From IMG/VR virus record IMGVR_UViG_3300046683_000394, positions 1 through 51,052 of that record: a stretch of 51,052 nt of DNA. One strand, written 5' to 3'. Of the stretch, positions 8,437 through 18,410 are shown piece after piece. Every line of letters starts with the position of its first letter. Within the stretch, counting starts at the first letter, position 1. The notes under the pieces were generated by a model. It was not told the DNA's origin. It was given only the letters and a program-made list of their open reading frames with translations, and ran no database searches. The position numbers and the translations under genes were made by a program. This stretch comes from a virus.

Positions 8437-9168
8437 ATGAAGTTTGCCTATGATCTTGGCGGCGCAGCGCCGCATATGAAGCGCTTCCAGATCAACGCTT
8501 CGTTGCTCACGCCGGGCGTGCCGGTGCTTAAGGGCGGTGCCAACACCACCGGCATTGTCGCTTGCACGACGGTTGCAGCGGTCGGCGTGGTCGGCGTCAC
8601 GGTTGACGCGGCGGCGCTTGTCACCGCGCAGCAGGTGGACAATTCCGATCCAGAGCGCACGGTCGGCGTCATCATCAATCCATCCGGGGTTTACCGCGCC
8701 AAGCTTTCGGGCGGCGCGGCCGAAAATACCGCGCTGACGCGCACGCCGGTTTCGACGCTTTCGGCCGATGGTCTCACGATCACCACGGCGACCGATTGGT
8801 CATCGCCGCAATCCGATGAAGGCGTGGTTTACGGCTATGACGGCGCAAACGCTGGCAAGGGCCGCAAGATCATTTCGACATCGATCACGGCGGCCGTGGT
8901 TGGCGTCGCCTTCCCCTACGATACGGTCGTGGGAAATAATTTCCTGCGCATCCCATTTTGCGCCGCGCCTTACGGCTACGAGTCGCATTTTGTCCAGCTC
9001 ACGACGCTGTTGACGCAGATCGATGCGAGCGTGGCGGTGAACACCACGAACGTCAATTTCCGCGTGGTCGAATTGGAACTGCGCGATTTCGGCGGCGATG
9101 GCGCGACCAAAAGCAACGCACTGATTATCGCGAACGGCTCGGTTTGGTCTGCCGGTCTCGTGGTCTAG
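8437..9168 (+). CDS. Putative virion protein, possible head decoration
   Basis: 243 residues, rich in Ala, Gly, Thr and Val with many short beta strands. It is preceded by an AGGAG ribosome site. The pattern resembles beta-sandwich capsid decoration or head-fiber proteins, and it sits immediately before the major coat gene. No specific motif can be named, so the role is inferred from composition and position. Confidence 0.65.
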   Translation: MKFAYDLGGAAPHMKRFQINASLLTPGVPVLKGGANTTGIVACTTVAAVGVVGVTVDAAALVTAQQVDNSDPERTVGVIINPSGVYRAKLSGGAAENTALTRTPVSTLSADGLTITTATDWSSPQSDEGVVYGYDGANAGKGRKIISTSITAAVVGVAFPYDTVVGNNFLRIPFCAAPYGYESHFVQLTTLLTQIDASVAVNTTNVNFRVVELELRDFGGDGATKSNALIIANGSVWSAGLVV

Positions 9169-9177
9169 GAGGAAGCG

Positions 9178-10101
9178 ATGCCAGTTCCCAGCACATCCGG
9201 CAATTTCGGCGATCTCTTAGACCCGCGCTTTCAGCGGATTTGGGAAGAACAGGTTAGCCGCGAGCAAGACACCGATATGATTCCGACGCTGTACGGTTCG
9301 CCCGGCGACAATGGGCGGCCTGATATGCGTTGGTCCAGCGTCGGGGCCTTCGGCGATTTCGCGCCTTTCACCGGCAACGTGACCTATGACGACATGGCGC
9401 AAGGCTATGACGTTATTCAAACGCACATTGAATTCGCGTCAGGCTTTCAAGTCGAGCGCAAGCTGTACGATGACGATCAATACAACATCATGGACAAGCG
9501 CCCGGCCGGTCTAGCGACCGCAGCGATGCGGACCCGCCAGAAGCACGCGGCGCGAATCTTCAACAATATGGCATCGGTCGATACGCTGTTTTCGGTCAAT
9601 TCCGAAGGCGTCCCGCTGTGCTCGACCGGGCACCTTACCAACGCTGACGGCGTGGACACGTCCACCGGTTTCAACAATCTCTCGACCACGGCGCTATCGG
9701 CGACCTCGCTTGCGGCGGCCCGAATTAAATTCCGCAATTTCCGCGATGATCGCGGCAACCGCTACAATTCGATCCCCGACGAAATCATCATTCCGCCCGA
9801 TCTCTACGACGTGGCTTTTGAAATCATAAAGTCGGCGGGCAAGCCGGACACGCCGAACAATAATCGCAACGTCCATGAAGGCGTCTATACGGTCATCGAA
9901 TGGAACTATCTCACCGATACGAACAATTGGTTCTTGGACGATTCCACGCAGCGCAAACAGCATTTGCATTGGGTTGATCGCGTAGCGCTGGAATTCGCCT
10001 ACGCCGAAGACCTCGACACCATCATCGCAAAATGGCGGGCGTACATGCGCTATTCCCCGAGCTGGGACGATTGGCGCTGGATTCTCGGCAGCAACGTGTG
10101 A
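9178..10101 (+). CDS. Major capsid protein
   Basis: 307 residues with the strongest ribosome site in the block (AGGAGGA, 5 bases before the ATG), as expected for the most abundant virion protein. The sequence resembles Mu gpT/HK97-type coat proteins: an N-terminal arm, a helix-rich middle (ATAAMRTRQKHAARIFNN) and a beta-rich C-terminal part ending in WDDWRWILGS. It follows a scaffold-like gene and precedes head-completion genes. The coat call is by context and sequence character. Confidence 0.82.
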   Translation: MPVPSTSGNFGDLLDPRFQRIWEEQVSREQDTDMIPTLYGSPGDNGRPDMRWSSVGAFGDFAPFTGNVTYDDMAQGYDVIQTHIEFASGFQVERKLYDDDQYNIMDKRPAGLATAAMRTRQKHAARIFNNMASVDTLFSVNSEGVPLCSTGHLTNADGVDTSTGFNNLSTTALSATSLAAARIKFRNFRDDRGNRYNSIPDEIIIPPDLYDVAFEIIKSAGKPDTPNNNRNVHEGVYTVIEWNYLTDTNNWFLDDSTQRKQHLHWVDRVALEFAYAEDLDTIIAKWRAYMRYSPSWDDWRWILGSNV

Positions 10102-10109
10102 GCGCAGCC

Positions 10110-10313
10110 ATGCCAAACGGATACTTCAATAATCAGGTGCGGCAAGGGCTCAAGGGCGGCAAGGGCGCGAGCATCGGCAAAAAGGGCGGTGCGTCATCCC
10201 CCACGCTGAATTTGAAACCGGGCTTCAGCACGAGCGCGCCGGGCAAAAAACAGAAAGACAGATCGGCGGGCGTCAAGCGCGCCAAGATTTACCCAGATAG
10301 CGACGGGCTCTAA
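10110..10313 (+). CDS. Small basic Gly/Lys-rich protein
   Basis: 67 residues, Gly- and Lys-rich and probably unstructured (KGGKGASIGKKGG). A GTG at 10098, overlapping the coat stop, would give 71 residues and is an equal candidate. Its stop overlaps the next start (TAATG). The high positive charge would suit contact with DNA or the capsid interior. Function unknown. Confidence 0.6.
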   Translation: MPNGYFNNQVRQGLKGGKGASIGKKGGASSPTLNLKPGFSTSAPGKKQKDRSAGVKRAKIYPDSDGL

Positions 10314-11128
10314 TGGAACTGCATGTAACCGGCGACACGACCAATTTGCTGAAGCCGACCCAAGTCGCCGAAGCCAAGGAAGAATTGGCAGGCATCGAAG
10401 CGACCTTGAACGCGCCGCCGCACATCCGCTCGCGGATCAGCGACCCGCGCCAGATGCAGAAGCGCCGCCAAGCTTTGCGTGGCGAGCTGGAACAGTACAC
10501 GCCGCGCGCCTACAGCAAGTCCGAGCTGGACGCCGCTATTAAGGAATTCAATGGGCTCGCCGACTTCATTCGTGAGGGAATGCCGTCTTCGGTCACGATG
10601 CGGCGCAATCCGCCCGGTGCGGTCGGCTCGCAAATCTCTTGGGAAAAGCGCACCGAAAAAGCGGTGCTGCGCTACAAGCACATTGCCCTTCGGTTGCTCG
10701 CGACCGGCGCGGTGCCGGACAATCTCAAGCACGGGAACGATATCGGCAGCGTCGAGCGCCTTCGGCCGCTGGAAGATTCCACCGATCCGTCGATGGAAGG
10801 CGCGCAAATCCCGAAGACCACGGATTACCATTTCGGTGCCGACGTCGCGAATTCCGTCCTGTTCAATGACGCGGAAATCGCGGCGGCGAACGAGCTGGAC
10901 CCGGAAATAGCTGGCGCGCTCGCGATCATGGATTCAGATCAGCGCGCCATCCTGAAAAAGCACATTCAAGAGCTTCTTAACCAGCCCGGTGCGGAACCGA
11001 CGAACGCCGAACGCATGGCCTCGTGGAACAACATCACGCGCGCGGCCTCAAAGGCAGGCATCAAAACCTTCGGCCGCAAGCGCGAGGAAGTGCTTGCCGA
11101 TCTAACCGCCGCTGGAATTTCGGTTTGA
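10313..11128 (+). CDS. Hypothetical structural or head protein
   Basis: 271 residues, mainly helical and charged. The N-terminal 100 residues contain likely coiled-coil helices; the C-terminal 90 residues are helical with a basic end. It is coupled to the previous gene by TAATG. Located between the coat gene and the fiber island, it is a candidate head-completion or connector factor. No motif identified. Confidence 0.7.
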   Translation: MELHVTGDTTNLLKPTQVAEAKEELAGIEATLNAPPHIRSRISDPRQMQKRRQALRGELEQYTPRAYSKSELDAAIKEFNGLADFIREGMPSSVTMRRNPPGAVGSQISWEKRTEKAVLRYKHIALRLLATGAVPDNLKHGNDIGSVERLRPLEDSTDPSMEGAQIPKTTDYHFGADVANSVLFNDAEIAAANELDPEIAGALAIMDSDQRAILKKHIQELLNQPGAEPTNAERMASWNNITRAASKAGIKTFGRKREEVLADLTAAGISV

Positions 11129-11140
11129 GGGGAATGAGCG

Positions 11141-12169
11141 ATGCTCTTTGCCGAGAATTTCGAAAGCGGGACGAAGGGCGGGTTTGATTCCGAAACCGAC
11201 ACCCAGAGCCAACTTGACATAGTGCATTATCGCACGCTTGCGGCCTATCCTTGGCCGGGCTGCGTGCCGTATTCGGGCGCTTACTGTATGCGCTTCGTTT
11301 TGTCGGGCGGCACCGCCGACGCCACATACAGCGAAGGCTCTATCGACATCGGCAACGCCGTCACCGGCTATTGCCAATTCGACGTGTATTTTTCGCCAAG
11401 CTTCACGGCAACGGCGGACGACATTTTTTCGCTGTTCGAATTGCAGGGCGCGGCGGCGGCGATCACCGGCTCAATCGGTGCGCGGATCACGGCGGCGACG
11501 GGCGCGATACAGCTCGGTATCGGTTCGGCTGCATCGGCTGCGGACCCGGCGAGCTTTGCCGCTGCGCCGATCCAGCGCGGCGTTTGGTACACGGTCGAAT
11601 TGAAATATGTCTGCCAAACGGGCGGCACCGGCACGGCCGATCTTTACATCACGCGCGACGGCGACCCGATCCAGCAAACGCCGCAAGTCTCTATTTCTTC
11701 GGCAACCAACATCGCCGTCACCGATGGCATCGTTGGCCTGCAAAATCACCTTGCGACCACGACCGGGGTCATCCTGCTCGATAATGTCTTTTTCGATTCC
11801 GCGCGCGTCTCACCGCAGCCGCGTTACGACATCGATCCGGTTTTCACGCAATCCGGCCACGCCTTCCTTGGCCCCGGCTATATCGCAGGCGCGGCCATTC
11901 TCGACGGCACCACGCCGACGATGAAATTGTGGGACACCGATAGCGGCCAGAACTCCCCGGCCAATACCTATGTGGTCTCGCTGGCGACTGGCGCGACGAA
12001 CCAATCATCGATTGGCGGCCCGCTATTCTTCCAAAAGGGTTGCTATGTCGAATTGGGCGGCACGTCGCCGATTGGGCAAGTGATTTTCATTCGTTCCGAC
12101 GCGGCGCGCGGCGTATTCGGCCCCCTCTATCACGACGATGCGAACCTCAGAAATTGGGCGCGGTCGTGA
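11141..12169 (+). CDS. Fiber-like protein with LamG/concanavalin-type N-terminal domain
   Basis: 342 residues. Residues 1-220 read as a beta-sandwich of the concanavalin/LamG type: the opening FAENFESG, evenly spaced strands such as WYTVELKY, and the closing ILLDNVFFD. The last 120 residues are a second beta-rich domain. These domains bind carbohydrate in many tail proteins. A GAGGGGA ribosome site precedes the ATG. It opens the fiber island and probably works in adsorption. Confidence 0.65.
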   Translation: MLFAENFESGTKGGFDSETDTQSQLDIVHYRTLAAYPWPGCVPYSGAYCMRFVLSGGTADATYSEGSIDIGNAVTGYCQFDVYFSPSFTATADDIFSLFELQGAAAAITGSIGARITAATGAIQLGIGSAASAADPASFAAAPIQRGVWYTVELKYVCQTGGTGTADLYITRDGDPIQQTPQVSISSATNIAVTDGIVGLQNHLATTTGVILLDNVFFDSARVSPQPRYDIDPVFTQSGHAFLGPGYIAGAAILDGTTPTMKLWDTDSGQNSPANTYVVSLATGATNQSSIGGPLFFQKGCYVELGGTSPIGQVIFIRSDAARGVFGPLYHDDANLRNWARS

Positions 12170-12173
12170 GAAC

Positions 12174-15100
12174 ATGTGGCTAAAACACCTTCTTCTCATC
12201 CCGCCGCAGCGCACCGCGCCAGCCGTTACCGGGCACATTACCGACATCATAAGCGCGCCGGTCCAGCCGGTCATCGCGGCGGCAATTGCCGATGGCGCAA
12301 CCGTCCTAACGATGCAGGCGGCCGATACGGTCGGGGCGGTCACTTTCACCGATCTCGACAATGCGCGGTTTCGGATTTCCGGCCAATTGCTTGTCCGCAA
12401 TGTCGCTGGCGGCGCACTCACCCCGGCCGGGTTCCAGCTCGTAACAGTGAAGGCGGCGGACACGCGTGGTTCGGCCGGTGAATACACGGAACAATTCACC
12501 ATCGATACTTACGACGTGCCGGGAACGATTTCGCTTGGCAACGCGGTAGGCGCGACCGGCCAAACCGGAACGATTGTTTCAAATGCGTCATCGGGCGCGC
12601 AGGTCGGCACGTTCATTACGCGGGGCGCGTCAGGCGGCGCGATTGCCTCGCCGCTGACCTATTTGCGCCTGACGAACACGAAGTTCACCAACAGCACCGA
12701 TAGCAGCGGGTTGCCGTCCTTGGTCCGCACGGCGAGCGGCACGCTCACCGCAGGCGTCAATGAGACGACGCAATGGCGCGTCACCGATGGCAACGGGATC
12801 ACGCACGATGAAACCTTCACCATCAGCGTCACGGACCCGCCAGCCGTAACCGTGCCGGATCGTTACGACGAACTGCCGATGCCGACGCGGGAAATTTATC
12901 TTGTGTGGAATTTGGCGGGCAACAGCCCGACGAACTACGGAACATCCGGCGTAGTTGTGAAAGACGGCGCGGCCGGTACTTGGAAAATGTATTCCGGCCA
13001 AGCCGATGCCACTAAAAATATCGCTTCCCTGCACCTTGGCACCGCTACGACGGAAGATGACGCGCGCCGCCAAGCGACCGCCGCAGGATTTCCGGCCGTC
13101 ACCATCGGGCACGGTACGGTTGCGAACCCATATAATTATATTGGGCCTTGGGCGCATGAATCTGGCTCGATCAAGCAGGATGTCACCATCGTTGAATATG
13201 TTGGTTACAAAGGCACCGGCCTTATTCCAATGGGGAACGGTCCATCGGGCGTCAAGCTCTGGGACCCGCCCTATATGCAGCGCAAGCAAACCGGCCAAGC
13301 GGTCGATGATGAAGTCTTCGATCTGCAAAACGGCACGCACGGCCAAGGCAAATATCGCATTCACCAAGTACGCTATGGGCCAACGCGGGAAGAACAGGCC
13401 GCCGCGAAAATAACCGTGTTCAATAGAGTCGGCGCGCGAACGTCAGACGAGTGCATCCTTCCGGCGATGATCCGTCACGGCAACGGGTTGTCTCTTATTC
13501 AAACCGGAAAACAGGTCTGCATCACGCACTGTGAATGCAATAACAGTTTCGTAAACGGGCTGCACTCGACCAAAAAATTGCGGGCGCAGCGCCATACCGG
13601 CATTCTTCAAATTTTCGATAGCAAATTCACCAATAATGGCGATGTGAACGGCGAGCACAATTTTTATATTGGCGATGAAAACCACGTCGTCATCGCATAT
13701 TCGTTTTCCACTCTGCCGACCGGCCATAGCGTCAAATCCGACAATTCCATGAGCTTCGAAGTGTTCGAGAACTCGCTATCGGGCTATCGGCGCGATTACA
13801 TCACATATGGCCGGACCAGCGGCGCTAATGGCATTAAGGTTTTCAAAGGCACCGCCGCAAGTACCAATTACTCGACAATCTTCGAAGCGCCGTTGCGGCA
13901 AATTCCAGTGGGCGGCGTGCTCGATATTTATTCTTGGGTTGACGATTCGGATGTGACCGCCGTTCCGCCCGCCCCGATGGTGCCATATTTCACAGATTCC
14001 GTAGGCGCAGTGAACCTTGGCAATGTGACGGTTCTTACCTCTGGATCGGCCGCTGCCGGTCAAGTGGTGCGCGCTCTCGTTCCCGGCACGACGATCACAA
14101 CGAATGCCGCGACCAACACCGCCATCATGCGCCATACGTTCAATGTCGCCGACGTTGGTAGATGGGTTCGCATTCCTGGTCGTGGGTTTTCAGCGCTGCG
14201 CAATGACACGCAAGGCGGCGCGATCAATCTCGACAATTCGAATCAAGATTTTATGATTTTCAATAATATGTTCCACGGGTACCACGTAGCCCCGGCCCAG
14301 ACCACTTTTGTATATATCCAGGGCCGCCATCAGGGCGGCGATTTGCGCCACAGAAAACAGCCGCCATATTCGTGGCAAGATGTAACGCTCGCCAATGAAC
14401 TCGACCTGTCCTCAGTGCAGGGCGCGTATTTTTTCGATCCTCTTGACAAAAATCTTCCGGCAGCAAGGCCGCCGAAAACCTATGTCGGATTTATTGAATC
14501 GATTGTCGGTACGACCATCACCATAACGGTCGATTTTATTTATTCCGACATGTTCGGCGATACCAAAAATGTAAATTTCGAAGGCGTCGGCAGCGCTGGC
14601 GGCGGCCCATTACTTGCGGACGGAACCACGGTCTATGACATAGAGCTGCGTTGCGATAATGGGACCGTAGACATACGGACCATTACGCTAACAACGTTTG
14701 TGGCAAAACTTCTCGGCTCGGGCGCGAGATACACCGCCACTCTTTCCGCCGTCCCATCTTTCACGGTTACAGGCAACGCCAACGACAAGAGAAACGTCAT
14801 CGTTTTCAAACGCTCGGCGACCTCTGGCGGCAATGCGAATTGGGATCGCATTCGGATGGATGCCCCGGCGCAGAGCCGTTGGTTTAACCGCGCCGATCCG
14901 AATTATTACCCGCGCGCGGTCACGAGAACGACGGGCAATACGATGCCCAATGGTCAGCCCGAGCGGATTTTGGATTTCACCAAGCAAGAGCCCAGCGTCA
15001 GCGGTCTGATCGACGGCATTCCATTCGGCTATGTAAACAACAATCTACTGATTCCGCTTCTAATCCCCGACCTGACGGAACTCGGCGCCTATAAGAAATC

Positions 15101-16022
15101 GTCAATCGTCCAAAGCCTGAACGCGTACCTCTGCACAAAATTTTGGTCCAATGGCACAACTTATGAGGTTCGCTTGGCGGACCCGCCGCAGAATTCATCT
15201 GACGGCGTGACGTGGGCCAATAACGCCGCCTATGGAAATTTCGATCTCAGGCTTTCAACCCATCCCGTAACATCGGTCCAGCTCGGCGGGCCAATGTTCG
15301 CGTCCGAAGCAACGGACGGCTTTGGGCCGCGCGGAACCGATATGATCCGGTTCAATGCCGTTGTGCTCAAGGAAAACGGCATCTTCGATCTTCACCTGCC
15401 ATCCAATGCAACTTACGAAGCGGCTGGAAATGTCGGGAATAATTCGGCGGATGACTCGCTGTACAATAGCAGCAATATCCTGCCGAATCTTAGCTACATC
15501 CCGAACAACCCGGCCGCCACGCCGGTCGATGTCAATGGCGTCACGCCGTTCACAATAGCGGACAAGGCATCGTTCCCGGCTGGGTATGATCGCGGTAAAC
15601 CCATGATCGTCATTGGGCCTTACGGCTCGACGGGCGGGACGGTCGCAATCATGGTCGGCGCGGCTTTTGTGAACCGCTGCCGCGTTCAGGCGATTGATCC
15701 GGTCACGCCGGGAGCGCCGGTTATCGGCGACCGGATACAGCTCGAAGTCGATACGCAATTCGGCGTCGGCGAGGGCGTTCACAACGCGCTGATTACCGCC
15801 GTGACGACGATCAGCGCAACGGTATTCGACATCATTTTCAGCCCCGGATTGCCGCAGCCCGGCGACGCCGATCCGATCTTCGGCACGGTCGCGCTGGGCC
15901 GCGAGAAGGGGCTTTCGGTCAATACCGCAATCGACACATACGGCGGGCGCGGCGTGTTTATGAAGCCCGCGCGCACACCGCTGCCTTCGTGGTGGCTCAA
16001 CAATACGGATATTCCAGACTGA
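12174..16022 (+). CDS. Large tail spike / receptor-binding protein
   Basis: 1282 residues from the ATG at 12174, four bases after the previous stop (an ATG at 12138 overlapping the previous gene would add 12 residues). Residues about 20-240 look like two Ig/cadherin-like beta domains. Residues about 390-600 carry short repeated turns with Asn and Gly (HCECNNSFVNG, FTNNGDVNG) typical of a right-handed beta-helix as in tailspikes. The C-terminal 600 residues are beta-rich. The likely role is host binding and perhaps polysaccharide cleavage; no catalytic residues can be assigned. It is the largest gene of the phage. Confidence 0.75.
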   Translation: MWLKHLLLIPPQRTAPAVTGHITDIISAPVQPVIAAAIADGATVLTMQAADTVGAVTFTDLDNARFRISGQLLVRNVAGGALTPAGFQLVTVKAADTRGSAGEYTEQFTIDTYDVPGTISLGNAVGATGQTGTIVSNASSGAQVGTFITRGASGGAIASPLTYLRLTNTKFTNSTDSSGLPSLVRTASGTLTAGVNETTQWRVTDGNGITHDETFTISVTDPPAVTVPDRYDELPMPTREIYLVWNLAGNSPTNYGTSGVVVKDGAAGTWKMYSGQADATKNIASLHLGTATTEDDARRQATAAGFPAVTIGHGTVANPYNYIGPWAHESGSIKQDVTIVEYVGYKGTGLIPMGNGPSGVKLWDPPYMQRKQTGQAVDDEVFDLQNGTHGQGKYRIHQVRYGPTREEQAAAKITVFNRVGARTSDECILPAMIRHGNGLSLIQTGKQVCITHCECNNSFVNGLHSTKKLRAQRHTGILQIFDSKFTNNGDVNGEHNFYIGDENHVVIAYSFSTLPTGHSVKSDNSMSFEVFENSLSGYRRDYITYGRTSGANGIKVFKGTAASTNYSTIFEAPLRQIPVGGVLDIYSWVDDSDVTAVPPAPMVPYFTDSVGAVNLGNVTVLTSGSAAAGQVVRALVPGTTITTNAATNTAIMRHTFNVADVGRWVRIPGRGFSALRNDTQGGAINLDNSNQDFMIFNNMFHGYHVAPAQTTFVYIQGRHQGGDLRHRKQPPYSWQDVTLANELDLSSVQGAYFFDPLDKNLPAARPPKTYVGFIESIVGTTITITVDFIYSDMFGDTKNVNFEGVGSAGGGPLLADGTTVYDIELRCDNGTVDIRTITLTTFVAKLLGSGARYTATLSAVPSFTVTGNANDKRNVIVFKRSATSGGNANWDRIRMDAPAQSRWFNRADPNYYPRAVTRTTGNTMPNGQPERILDFTKQEPSVSGLIDGIPFGYVNNNLLIPLLIPDLTELGAYKKSSIVQSLNAYLCTKFWSNGTTYEVRLADPPQNSSDGVTWANNAAYGNFDLRLSTHPVTSVQLGGPMFASEATDGFGPRGTDMIRFNAVVLKENGIFDLHLPSNATYEAAGNVGNNSADDSLYNSSNILPNLSYIPNNPAATPVDVNGVTPFTIADKASFPAGYDRGKPMIVIGPYGSTGGTVAIMVGAAFVNRCRVQAIDPVTPGAPVIGDRIQLEVDTQFGVGEGVHNALITAVTTISATVFDIIFSPGLPQPGDADPIFGTVALGREKGLSVNTAIDTYGGRGVFMKPARTPLPSWWLNNTDIPD

Positions 16023-16023
16023 A

Positions 16024-17151
16024 ATGACGCAGTTCATCAAATCGATTCAGCAGGCGGTCGTGACGGCAGTGGGAACGCCGTACACGCTGCCGGTTGCCGT
16101 CGATCTCACGAAATCGATGATTATTTATAATGGCGCGACAACCTCAAACACGAGCCTGACGAATCTCTGGAATCAGATCGGGCGCTGGTCTTTCGATGAT
16201 TCGACACATGTTCGCTTTACCAAGGATGTCGGTTCCGCGACCACGTTCAACGCGCGGGCGACGGTTGTCGAATTCAACAGTGATGTGATTTCCAATCAGT
16301 CAGGCGTCATCACGGTCAGCGCCGGGGCTCTCAGTGCGCAGGCGGTCTTATCGACGGCGGTCGGCGCTACGGCATTTATCGTTTGGGAAGGCGTGCAGAC
16401 AACGGCCGGATCGGGCGGGTTTTCCGATTGCTACGGCGTGGCGCTTGAGCTTACGGATTCAACGCACGTCACCGCGAAGCTCGGTTACACGCTCGCCGCC
16501 GACATAAAGGTTGCATGGCGCGTCATCGAACTTTCGACAAACATCGTTTCGCATGTCGAGCCGATGATAGGGGCGACAAGTAACACCGGGCTCACTGGAT
16601 ATACATACGCCTTGGGTAGCGGGTTCGTCGGGAACCAATCGCTATTTTTCCCTAATGGGATGACATTTGCATCGTCCGTCGCGTCGGCAGCACCTTCCGC
16701 GTATCGCCAGGAATTTATCCCCACAACGACTGTCAGCTTTACTCGCGCCACGACAAATTCGGTGTCGAAAACAATTTATGGATTCATGGTCGAATTCCAG
16801 GCGGCGGCTCTTAGCGGCAACGTGCAGCGCGGCGTGATTGCGGGCGATGGCAGCACCGCAAGCCCACCGGCCACGATCACATCGGCGGATCATACGATGT
16901 CGTGGGTGCAATGGTCGGGGCAGTCAACCAATGGCGCAGGTAATATCGGCATGTTCAATCTCACGCAGACCAATGACACGACGCTGAATGCGAACACTCA
17001 ATCGTCGCCTAGCGGGGCCACTTCTGCGGTCGCTTGGCAGGTCATCACATTCGACAATACGCCCGTTGTAGGCGGCGCGGCGGTCGGCATCGGACTCACA
17101 AATAGCGTGCTGCTTGGCGGCGGCGCAGGCGGAAGGAAACTTGCGGCATGA
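16024..17151 (+). CDS. Beta-rich fiber or spike component
   Basis: 375 residues, Thr/Ser/Gly-rich with regular beta strands throughout and no charged helices. It starts one base after the spike gene and overlaps the next gene by ATGA. The composition is that of trimeric fiber or spike accessory proteins. No domain name can be given with confidence. Confidence 0.65.
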   Translation: MTQFIKSIQQAVVTAVGTPYTLPVAVDLTKSMIIYNGATTSNTSLTNLWNQIGRWSFDDSTHVRFTKDVGSATTFNARATVVEFNSDVISNQSGVITVSAGALSAQAVLSTAVGATAFIVWEGVQTTAGSGGFSDCYGVALELTDSTHVTAKLGYTLAADIKVAWRVIELSTNIVSHVEPMIGATSNTGLTGYTYALGSGFVGNQSLFFPNGMTFASSVASAAPSAYRQEFIPTTTVSFTRATTNSVSKTIYGFMVEFQAAALSGNVQRGVIAGDGSTASPPATITSADHTMSWVQWSGQSTNGAGNIGMFNLTQTNDTTLNANTQSSPSGATSAVAWQVITFDNTPVVGGAAVGIGLTNSVLLGGGAGGRKLAA

Positions 17152-18410
17152 CGATCCATCTTGGAAATGTCCCGGCCGGGTCCACGCTCTACATTCCGTT
17201 TGCAACCTACGACGCGAACGGCGCGAGCATTACCATGTCCGGCTTCGCGGTCGGCGACATCCTGATTTACAAGAACGGCTCGATCACGCAGCGCGCGTCA
17301 ACGGCAGGCTTTACGCTGCTCGACACGGACGGCACGGACTTTGACGCCATCACCGGCCTGCAAGGATTCTCGATTGATCTATCCGACAACACCACGGCCG
17401 GATTCTATTCGGTCGGCGGGTTCTATTGGGTTGTGGTCTCGACCGTCACGGTGAACACGCAGGTTGTGACCCTCGTTGCGGCGACGTTCAGAATCGTTGT
17501 GGCGGAAAATACGCTTGGCACGCCGGTTACGGAACCCAGCAAGCTCGCTGGCGACGTGCCTTCGCCGATGCAATTCCTTCGCTACAACTATGCGAACGAA
17601 ATCTATGTGCCGGTCGGCAAGGCCGGAAGCCCCGATTTCGCGGTGAGCGCCGATTGGACACCAGCGCCGGGCGATGTGAAAGTCACCAAGGACGGCGGCG
17701 CGTCCGCCAATATCGGCACGCTGCCTACCGCTATCGTCATGGGCAATGGCGCGGTGTGGAAATTCGTTCTCACAGCGGCCGAATTGAAATCCAAGAAGCT
17801 TGTCGTGACCGTTGTTGACGGGGCACCGAAGGCGGTGCGCGATCTCTCTATCCCGATCATCACTTACGGCCATCCGCTCTCTGGGCTCGCGTTCATCGGT
17901 GCCCTGCAAATCGGAACCGCGCCTGCCGCGACCAATAACAGCATCACGTTGCAAGACCCGACCGGCGACATTGCGGTTGATCCCAGCGGTATGCCGTTCG
18001 CCGTTCTCGCCACGACAACGGGCATGGAAAGCAGACTCGCGGATTCGTTCAATGTCGGGACGCAGGTCGCGACAATGGTCGAGCCCTTCGCGAACACGCC
18101 AGCGGGCGCGGAAATCACCTATGCGCTGGGCTCGTTCGGCGCGAGCGTATCGGCCGATCCAGCCGACCAAGCCGACATCGATCTCATCACGGCGGCGATT
18201 GCGGACGTTCCGCGCCTCGTGTGGGAATACATGATCGACGGCACCTATAAGGCCATCGAATACATGCGCGGCATCGGCGCTGCGGTCTTCGGCAAATCGT
18301 CCAGCGGCGGCGGCCATCGCAAATATCGCAATCCTGCCGACACCAAAGATGTCATCGACGCTTCCGTTTCAGCCGGTGACAGAACAACGGTCACGAAAGA
18401 CTTCACCTGA
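17148..18410 (+). CDS. Fiber-like protein with two related beta domains
   Basis: 420 residues. Two stretches look like copies of one fold: residues about 25-55 (VGDILIYKNGS) and about 165-195 (PGDVKVTKDGG), each followed by a strand-rich stretch. The C-terminal 40 residues (from GKSSSGGGHRKYRNP onward) are a short conserved-looking tail seen near phage fiber genes. ATGA overlaps at the start and TGATG at the end tie it to its neighbours. Likely baseplate or fiber role. Confidence 0.65.
   Translation: MTIHLGNVPAGSTLYIPFATYDANGASITMSGFAVGDILIYKNGSITQRASTAGFTLLDTDGTDFDAITGLQGFSIDLSDNTTAGFYSVGGFYWVVVSTVTVNTQVVTLVAATFRIVVAENTLGTPVTEPSKLAGDVPSPMQFLRYNYANEIYVPVGKAGSPDFAVSADWTPAPGDVKVTKDGGASANIGTLPTAIVMGNGAVWKFVLTAAELKSKKLVVTVVDGAPKAVRDLSIPIITYGHPLSGLAFIGALQIGTAPAATNNSITLQDPTGDIAVDPSGMPFAVLATTTGMESRLADSFNVGTQVATMVEPFANTPAGAEITYALGSFGASVSADPADQADIDLITAAIADVPRLVWEYMIDGTYKAIEYMRGIGAAVFGKSSSGGGHRKYRNPADTKDVIDASVSAGDRTTVTKDFT

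Noticed and set aside
15546-15554. CGCCGTTCA inside the spike gene
   Set aside because: Single copy in coding sequence, expected by chance; not counted as an arm site.
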